64,000 nucleotides of DNA from Melastoma dodecandrum (lineage: Eukaryota; Streptophyta; Magnoliopsida; Myrtales; Melastomataceae): the NCBI GenBank assembly GCA_029817715.1, contig JARUPY010000606.1:8556001-8620000 (forward strand). The letters run 5' to 3'. The position numbers and the translations under genes are program-made. The notes beneath the pieces are model-generated. The model was given only the letters and a program-made list of their open reading frames with translations. It was not told the DNA's origin and made no database searches. Below, piece after piece: positions 56,634 through 64,000 of this stretch. How positions within the stretch are numbered: position 1 is the stretch's first letter; each line of letters begins with the position of its first letter.

Positions 56634-58875
56634 TGTTGGGAAACATGGGAAACACTTCGAGGTTATTTCTTATCAGGAAAATGGGATCTTATACTCGGGT
56701 AGGTCGAGGGGGTTAAAGAGGGTCTCAACCTAAGTTTGTACTTTATTGAATATAGTGAAATCTTCTTCTCCACCCGTGGATGTAGGTCGCTTGACCAAAC
56801 CACGTAAATTTTTTTGTCTCCTTATTTTTCGTTAACTTCCGATCAAGAACCGGATCCGGATCGATTTGCTTCCGAGGGCTTTCGTGTGTGCCAACAATTG
56901 GTATCAGAGCTCGGCTGTGTAGATTCGAGAGCCATGGCTGGTGGCAAGTTCGAGATCGAGAAGTTGGATGAGAGCATGAATTTCGGCTTGTGGCAAGTCA
57001 AGATGAGGGCGCTATTGGTACAGGGTGGTTTGGAGAAGGCTCTTACGGATCAGTCGAAGAGTGCTTCGAAGTTGACTTCTGACTAGTGGGAGGAGATAGA
57101 TGCTAGAGCGTTATCGGCGTTTCAACTGTATCTGTCCAACGGGGTTCTAACAAACGTGCTCAAGGAGACGACAGTGGCCGGGTTTTGGAGTAGGCTGGAG
57201 AGTCTGTACATGACGATGACTCTGAGCAACAAACTTCTTCTCAAGTAAAGGTTTTTCATGCTCATAATGACGGAAGGTATCTCCGTTAAATCCTACTTGG
57301 ATAATTGGTTGTCTACATCTTTGGATTTGGAGAGGATCGGCGACAAGATCGATGAGGAGATCCAGGCGATGCTGCTGTTATGTTCACTGCCCACTTCATA
57401 CCAGAGTTTCAGGGATACGTTCTTGTATGGGAGAAGTGTTCTCACAGTTGATGAGGTAAGGTCTGCTCTTTTATCAAAAGATTTGATTAATAAAGAGTTG
57501 ACGGGTGAAGCAAGGCGAGCGATGACGAAGGCATTAACAGTAAGTAGGACAAGATACAAAGGTAGCGGCAGGGTAAGATGCTTCCATTGTGGTAAAAAGG
57601 GACACATAAAGAAAAACTGCAGGAAGCTAGAAGGGAATGATGAAGGATTGCAAGGGTCAGCGATGGTTGATGTGTATTCCAGCGACAGTGATGCTAGAAA
57701 TGGAGATGTACAAATGGCTGGCGAGGTGCAGACTGCTGAAACCGAGTCGGAGAGACTAACAGACAAGAATTGGATTCTCGACTCAGGGAATACTTTTCAC
57801 ATGACTCATCATATGGCGATGTTCACGGCAACTGTTCCACTGCAGGTGGCGAGGTATGCTTGGGCAATGGTCACAAGTGTAAGGTTGCAGGTGTGGGAAT
57901 GGTTCGGCTCAGAATGATGGATGGAGCTGTGAGAGAGTTGGCTGGTGTCCGACATGTGCATGACATCATGAGAAATATTATTTCCGTGAGTATTTTAGAA
58001 GCCAAAGGGTACGAATTTTCTACTTCAGGTGGAGCCCTCAATGTTCGCCGAGGAAGGCGGTTGTGGATGACTAGGAGTCGATTGAAGGGCTTATATGTTA
58101 TGAGAGGTGTCGTTGCTATTACCATGGTTGGGGCTTCTAGAAGGCGTCATGAATCTTTCAAGAGAAATAATCAGTCATCGGAGAAACAGGGTAATAGGTT
58201 GCGAGTGCGGAGAATGAAGAAGATGTGGATAGTCAAGTCCGTCGTGGATGGGCTTGGATGTTCCGTTGACTAGGCTCGTCGGAGCCTGGAGGAGAAGAAG
58301 GAAGATATTCACAGTAGTCTCAGGGAAAGACTAGTACATGGAGTGATAATTCCTGAGACGTTCTATGAACTTCAGCCCAAGGTGGAGTTTGTTAAGATTT
58401 TGTGACCCGAAGTCAGATATTTTGCGATTTGGAGTATATTAGATTAGCTCGTGAAATATACGGAAGGTGTGAGAATATATCTCTTGGGGGAGTTATATTA
58501 GATGATATTTGATTATATCACGAATATATTTACCTGCCAGATTTTCGATATAAATAGGTGTCGATATACGAAGTGAATGAAAGACGAGAGATAGCAAATC
58601 CTTAGAAAATGGTGTGTGTTGGGAAAATACGGGAAACACTTCGGGGTTATTTCTTACTGGGAAAGCGGGATCTTGTACTCGGGTATGTCGAGGGGTTAGA
58701 GAGTGTCTCAACCTAAGTTTGTACTCCAGAATATAGTGAAATATTCTTCTCCTCCCGTGGACGTAGGTCGATTGACCGAACCACGTAAATTTTTTGTCTC
58801 TTATTTTTCGTTAACTTCCAATCGAGAACCGAATCAGGTTCAACTCGCTTTCGAGGGCTTCCGCATGCGCCAACA
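56634..58875 (+). mobile_element. Defective Ty1/copia LTR retrotransposon (gag-protease only)
   Basis: 5' LTR 56634-56896 and 3' LTR 58617-58875 (263 and 259 bp, TGTTGGG...CCAACA, clearly related). A primer binding site TTGGTATCAGAGC follows the 5' LTR at about 56897. The gag start is MAGGKFEIEKLDESMNFGLW at 56935 and the frame has stops at 57084-57086 (TAG) and 57246-57248 (TAA). A zinc knuckle CFHCGKKGHIKKNC lies at about 57580-57621 and a protease-like DSGNTFHMTHHM near 57781-57815. A frameshift follows. Integrase, reverse transcriptase and RNase H are absent, so about 1.7 kb of internal DNA replaces the usual 4 kb. No matching target-site duplication is seen. Confidence 0.9.
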
Positions 58876-61560
58876 CCACTTCAGCTCCTTGTGAGACCGT
58901 GTTGGTGGTTTTATCTTGTACGCGCGCCTTCCGGCCTAGCACGCGCGCTGCGGTTCGAACGACCCGAGGATCCGGGCTCGCTCCCCTAGAGTCTTCCGGT
59001 CGGCGTCGCGACTCGAGCGTCGAACGCTGCGGAAAAGACCAGGGTGGTCCCTCCTTCGATTCCTGACCGGGTCTGCCCAGACTCTTCGCCGATCGTCTCC
59101 ATGCTCCTTAAGAGGCGACGGGCGAAAAGAAGCGCATGGCCCGAGGAGGAAGCTTTAGGAGGTTCCAAGAGCGGCTCGTGCCGTCAGTCCCTCATCCAAA
59201 ATGACTTCGTAAAAAGATGTGTTGTTGTTTAACCTAGGTAAACTATTACGGAGTCGCCACCGACTTAATTATAAAAGCTTGGTTTAAGTCGGAAAACCAG
59301 AGTAGATTCGGGGATTCCTAATTACTAACTCTTACATTTAAACATGCGAAAAGGTGGCGTTTGCTCCAAAAGGTTTGCTTTTGGTTAACGGGCGTTGGAC
59401 CCGATTGAGGCGTTGGACCCGAACTCATGTGTATATGTTTAACAATCACATGCGACGATAAACCTATGGGCCTAAGGCATGCGGACAGGCACAGACAATT
59501 ATTTAGATCAAAAGGAGCGGGGAAGGGCGGTGATTGCAGGCCCTTGGGCCCACAATCCGTTACATGTGGCTTAAATAAAAATTCGGGAAGGCCCGCACCT
59601 CCCCTTTGTACCTTTAATGAAGGTTGGGGCCGCCTTACTATCTTGACATCGCGGTTTTTACTCACGCGAAAAGATCTACGCGATTTGATACACGCGCCTT
59701 CAAGTAATCTTCGAAATTTTGGCGTCGATCATCCGGAATCGCATGCTCAGTGTACATGCAAAATAAAATGCAAGTGTGGTTAGTACTGATTAAGTTTGAT
59801 AAAGTTCAATAATCTAAAAAGAACAAATAAAATGCCTTATCATACTGTCGAAGAGAGGAGAAACACAAAAGAGGGCCAAATAAGTAAAATCATGGAGACG
59901 AGAACGTACTTTGGACAACCACATTTTTACAAATAACACGATCGTATTTAAAAATATCCTGCTTTCGGAAGAATTTTTGACATAAGTAATATGTAAAAAT
60001 GAGATTTAAGGCATGTGAAAAGTTTAGTTTTATGAGTTTAAAAAAAAGGAAAGGGTCACGCTAATTATAAAAATGATACTGCGGTGTGTTAGAATGTTAA
60101 TCAAACTAATAACAATAATAAAAATAAGTAAATAAATAAAAAGTCTCCTAAGATCGTACGAAGGCAAATAAAAAGAAAGTTAGTTAATTTTAGACCAAAT
60201 TGTAACGCACGTGTAACAATTTATAACAATAGATGTATATATTCATAAAAAACATAAAAAAAAAAATTTCAAACTAACAGTCAACAAATAAACATCGAAA
60301 TGTTGTAATCACTGTACCTGGTCTTCTCGGTTCTTCTTCCTTGTTTTCTCTCGAAGCTGTGTCGAAGCGGGAAGTTCCCAGGACCGCCTCGATCGAACAT
60401 GTTCAGGTCGGAGCTGGGTAAGGGCTGAACTCGGGACGCTAGGAAGACCTCGCTTCGTTGTCGCAGGCCTGGGGGGGCGCCAGAAGGAGGGCTCGGTTTT
60501 GCCGGAAAAGGTAGATCCGCCGAGGGAGGACGCCGGGGGAAGTGGGTCTACCGCGGGCTGGATGCTGGACCTGGAGGGTGAGCTTCCGAGAGCTCGAGCT
60601 TCGGCCGCCTTGGTTTCTTGGAGGGTCGCCGGGAAGGAAGAACGGGAGACGCCTTTGGGCGTGGCTCGCCTGGCTTAGGATCGTCGGCGTGGGTCAACTC
60701 CGGGGTCGGGGAGGTCCTGGGCGTTGGGATCCGAGGCTGCTCGGGGAGACTTCGCCGTGACTGCGTCGCCGTCTTCGTGGCTGGGAAGGACGTGGGTCGC
60801 TGTCGCCGGGCTTGGATGCGCTGGAGGAAGCGGGGGAGCGCAGGACGGAGCTCCGGAGGTGGGGATGCGACAAGAGGGCATCGCGGAGGATGGTCGCCCG
60901 GGGAAGGATGAAAGCTGGAGGGAAGAGCCGCCTTGGGGCAGGATTGAAGGACGGATTGCCGTCACTGGTTCTGAGGACTCTGGGGCTAGGTGGTCCGCCG
61001 TGGAGAAGTGGTCGCGGCTGCGTAGTTGGTTGCTGCCGAAGTTGGTGTCGCTGCAGCTGGTTTTAAACCGGTTAGGGAAGGCCGCGGGTTACCGAGGAAT
61101 GTTGGTGCAGCGAGGTGGAGAGCCGCCTTGGGGTTGCTGGGGGTGTTCGCCGTGACTGAGGAATGTTGCGGTTTGCCGCTGGTAGACGCTGGAGTGCTGG
61201 ATGTCGGGGAAGGACGTGTGTTGCCCCTGTTGAAGCCGGAGACATTGTCGCCGAGAGAGGGATGCGAGGAAGACACTGGAGCTGAAGGTGGGGATTGGAG
61301 GTTCCCCTGGCTGTTGAAAAGAATCAAAGGAGAAGGGAGGAAGACACTTCGTCAACCTCCTCGGTTCTCCTCAGAAAAATTAAAGAAATTCCCTCCCCAG
61401 AAGCCTTGGTCAGAAAAATTTTGAACCCCCTTTGTTTTATCTCCTTCCCCCCCTGAAGGTGAGTCTTCCTCCCCTTTTATTTCCCCCGCTTCCTTCTCTT
61501 CTGTTTTTGGACCTAGTTTCCATTCAATTCCCTTCGGTTTGTCTCTGGTTGAGAAAACAA
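58876..61560. other. Decayed repeat DNA, GC-rich and AT-rich blocks
   Basis: No credible gene. The block 58900-59800 carries GGAGTCGCCACCGAC, a phrase common in plant LARD/gypsy-type repeats. 59800-60300 is AT-rich. 60340-61430 is GC-rich and has open frames on both strands without recognisable domains. Confidence 0.45.
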
Positions 61561-61989
61561 ACCGTTAGGAGACAAGATTGCTCTAGGACGTCTGCCAGGT
61601 GATTCTAAGCGACAGAGCAAGAATTAAGGATTCAAGGAGGCCGTTTCAGCCTGTAACCGTCAGAGGGGAGGGGATGAATCGTTGGGATCATACTTGCCAG
61701 GATATTGTCGGGAGTAAAGGTGAGCTGTTCTAATCTTTACTTTGGGCTGTGGGCTGTAAGCTTGCCTTGGCTTTGGTTTGTCATCGTGGGTTGAGCTACC
61801 TTGGGCTCTTTGGGAAAGTGTGGACTGAATTTTTAGTGCTAGGCTTTTTCTTTAGGCTTGGGCTATTGAACTCTTCTTTTATTGACCTCTCCTTGGGTCA
61901 GGCTTGGGTTTGTCCAGCCCGGGTTGATTGCAAAATAATCTGCTGAGATTGATGCGAGTGTGGAGGGTTTCCCTGTTGATGATATTCCT

Positions 61990-62720
61990 GCCTAATTTGC
62001 CTTTGCAGCTGCGGTTGACTCTTTTCGTCGTGAAAGTGGAAGCGCCACCGTTGCTTGAGCTGTTCCAAACCAAGTCACCTTGGTCGCCAAGGTAACTGCC
62101 TTCCCTGGATTGCCCGTGGCCCTTGTGACAGCAACTATAGCCCCCCTAGTTACTGCTGCTTTAGTCGTCCTAAATGCTCTTAGAGCAGTAAGAGATGTCC
62201 TGCGTTTGAGTTGTTGCGGCCTACGTTGTAGTGATCCTTTTTGTTGGTCGTTAATATTTCGGCAAAATTGATTTCTGAGGAAGCTCCTGCTGTAGTTGTT
62301 CAATTTGCTGAACCTGGTGTTTGCATCGATGCATCTGAATTATCAGTTGTTCCAACTGTTGTTTCGGATGCTGCTGATTTTGTTGTTATACTTTCTACAG
62401 TTATTGCAGCCGAGGTTGCTGTTCCGACAAACTCTCCGGCAAAACTGGCAGAACTTGAGGCTGCAATTGTGGTTGTGGCTGTGGCAGTGCCGTCCGCGGC
62501 CAGCCTTGATGAAGGACCCTGCTCGGGTCATGAATGTCGTCTCCTCCTAGGGGCTGAACACGCTGACCGTAGCTTATGATCGTGGCCTCTTTGGAACATG
62601 TTCTTGGCAGGTGCGAAGCTCTTTCGACGTACCCTCGAACGTACGACTTCCTTCACCTCAATAGTCTCTTTACCGCCGAGAATCGCAGGTAAGATGCGTT
62701 TCAAGGACACAACTAATCTC
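61990..62720 (-). pseudogene. Possible decayed gag region, Gln-rich (minus strand)
   Basis: On the minus strand the frames are rich in Gln, Pro and Ser, and one short piece resembles a zinc knuckle (CCHKGHGQ). Many stops and frame changes. Weak support for an ancient retrotransposon gag. Confidence 0.3.
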
Positions 62721-64000
62721 AATCAAATGTATTATGTATCGCTAATGTGAGAATACACTCGATTGCTTTGAAGAAACGACATGAAGTCCTTGCTGCTGGA
62801 GATGGATCGGATCCTCCGATCGAATGGGTTGAGTACAAAGTCGAGAAGGAGCGACTGTTGATTTGCCAGATGAAGCTAATTAGCCCCTTTTGAAAGGCGA
62901 CGGTCCTTGCTTGGCATCTGCTTTGTAGGAAAATGCACTTGTATGCAGTTTGTACTGGGGCGGATTCTTTACAGCTGGGAATTAAAGAAAACATTTCCTG
63001 AAATGAAATTCTGTCTGCCTTTGTTTAGCTCAATCGGGTTAGTTATGTCTCGAGAAAGATTTGAGGTATTACAGTTTGCCCCTCCTTGGGAGGGAATATG
63101 GGAAGATTTTCTCGCAAGGATATCAGGAATACCTCAAATTATGTTTCGAGAGCTCCTTTCGTCAATCATGCACCCTAAAAGCTCTTCAAGAAAGTCATTA
63201 GCCACAACGAAAACAAAGACAAAACAACTAAATGTACATGCACATTATGCTTCGTTTTGTTTTCTTTTTAAGAGTATGTTTCCAAGCGAGAGCAGAGAAT
63301 GTTTGTTGATTTCTCTCGTGTTTCACTCTCATTTCCGAAAGCCATTTCAGTTGGATTTCAGAATTCCTTTGACATGGATGCTCATGTACCGGTCGAAGGA
63401 GACTTTACTCGGGTCATAATGTGGCTTCGGCATAAGGCCTTTAGACTGAAAGTTTGAATTTGTCATCTGAAAGAAGGAGTTTAAGGACCTCATCGGAAGC
63501 TATTGGATCATAAAGGTTCCACCATTCAAGCAAATTTTCCATCTTTCAGACAGCCCACCAGTTGACATGTTCTGTTGGGGGATGAATAAATGGTTTACTG
63601 GCAGGTGTGATCAATCCACTTTGGGGAAAGCTTTGTTTTAGAAGGGTAGCATCTTTGCTTTTGCGACCGTCAATGTCAGTCCCGATGCTTTGTTTTTGCT
63701 CTTTTGATTTTCATCTTGCCCTTTGCTTTTGAAGACTTTGGTCTTTGCGCTGATTTTGCTTTTTCTTTGCTGAAACATAGGGATTTGCCCTACTTTATTT
63801 TCTGATAATTTTCTTTGGAATTTGTGTCTTTTGGAAAGCTCTTTGAGGAGTTCGGTCTTTGGGAACGATTCAACTGATGTGCTTAACTGTCGATGGTACC
63901 TCTTCGCCTGAATTTTAAGGAAGTGTGGCCTCTACGATCCGCCGCTTCCGGGCTCTAACTACAAGATCTCCTTTTAACCTCGATGTGAGGCGGTCCTTAG
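62721..64000. other. Unassigned repeat-like DNA to the window end
   Basis: No gene recognised. The phrase TTACAGTTTGCCCCTCC near 63070-63086 is typical of plant LTR retrotransposon remnants. The element, if real, continues beyond the window. Confidence 0.35.

Noticed and set aside
60542..61424. Overlapping GC-rich open frames on both strands
   Set aside because: High GC removes stop codons by chance; compositions are Gly/Arg- or Pro/Ser-rich without recognisable domains and the surroundings are decayed repeats.

Overview
The window is nuclear DNA of a flowering plant. Genes are split by short GT-AG introns, and the families are plant-specific: a CDPK-related kinase, SAUR, Dof, YSL, ABIL, F-box/DUF295, F-box/LRR and DUF688. 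Two conserved plant microRNA hairpins are present. A miR828 locus points to a eudicot. I cannot name the species.

Layout. Region 1 (1-20,800) is gene-rich. It holds a CDPK-related kinase (+), a SAUR (-), a seven-TM protein (-), a MIR166 hairpin (-), cytosolic 6-phosphogluconolactonase (+), an F-box/DUF295 protein (-), a Yellow Stripe-Like metal transporter (-) and a BCS1-like AAA-ATPase (+). Region 2 (20,800-30,200) is a nested repeat island. It contains a broken 2-alkenal reductase gene, a large inverted repeat, at least three loci of a TRIM-like mini-LTR element in both orientations, a second TRIM-like family, and two copies of an unrecognised host-like gene fragment just downstream of TRIM LTRs. 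It also has a six-unit array of about 337 bp per unit built from that same fragment, and two copies of the 3' end of the neighbouring AAA-ATPase gene, one of them lying between terminal inverted repeats. Region 3 (30,300-50,000) returns to ordinary genes: VPS26 retromer subunit (+), Yippee-like protein (+), Dof transcription factor (+), MIR828 (+), an ankyrin-repeat acyl-CoA-binding protein (+), a Pcc1-type KEOPS subunit (+) and an ABIL subunit of the SCAR/WAVE machinery (-). Region 4 (50,200-55,800) is an F-box/LRR cluster with one intact gene and two decayed copies, followed by a DUF688 protein. Region 5 (56,600-64,000) is retrotransposon territory: a defective Ty1/copia element with both LTRs (gag and protease only), then about 5 kb of decayed repeat DNA.

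The genes are independent housekeeping, signalling and transport functions, not one pathway. The most interesting points are: two introns with non-canonical GC donors, one of which (in the ABIL gene) is in frame and stop-free and would add a hydrophobic segment if retained; the MIR828 hairpin with an overlapping small ORF; and the repeat island, where host gene pieces have been captured, duplicated and arrayed. Exon boundaries were assigned by hand from splice signals, reading frame and protein-family recall; all summed coding lengths are multiples of three.
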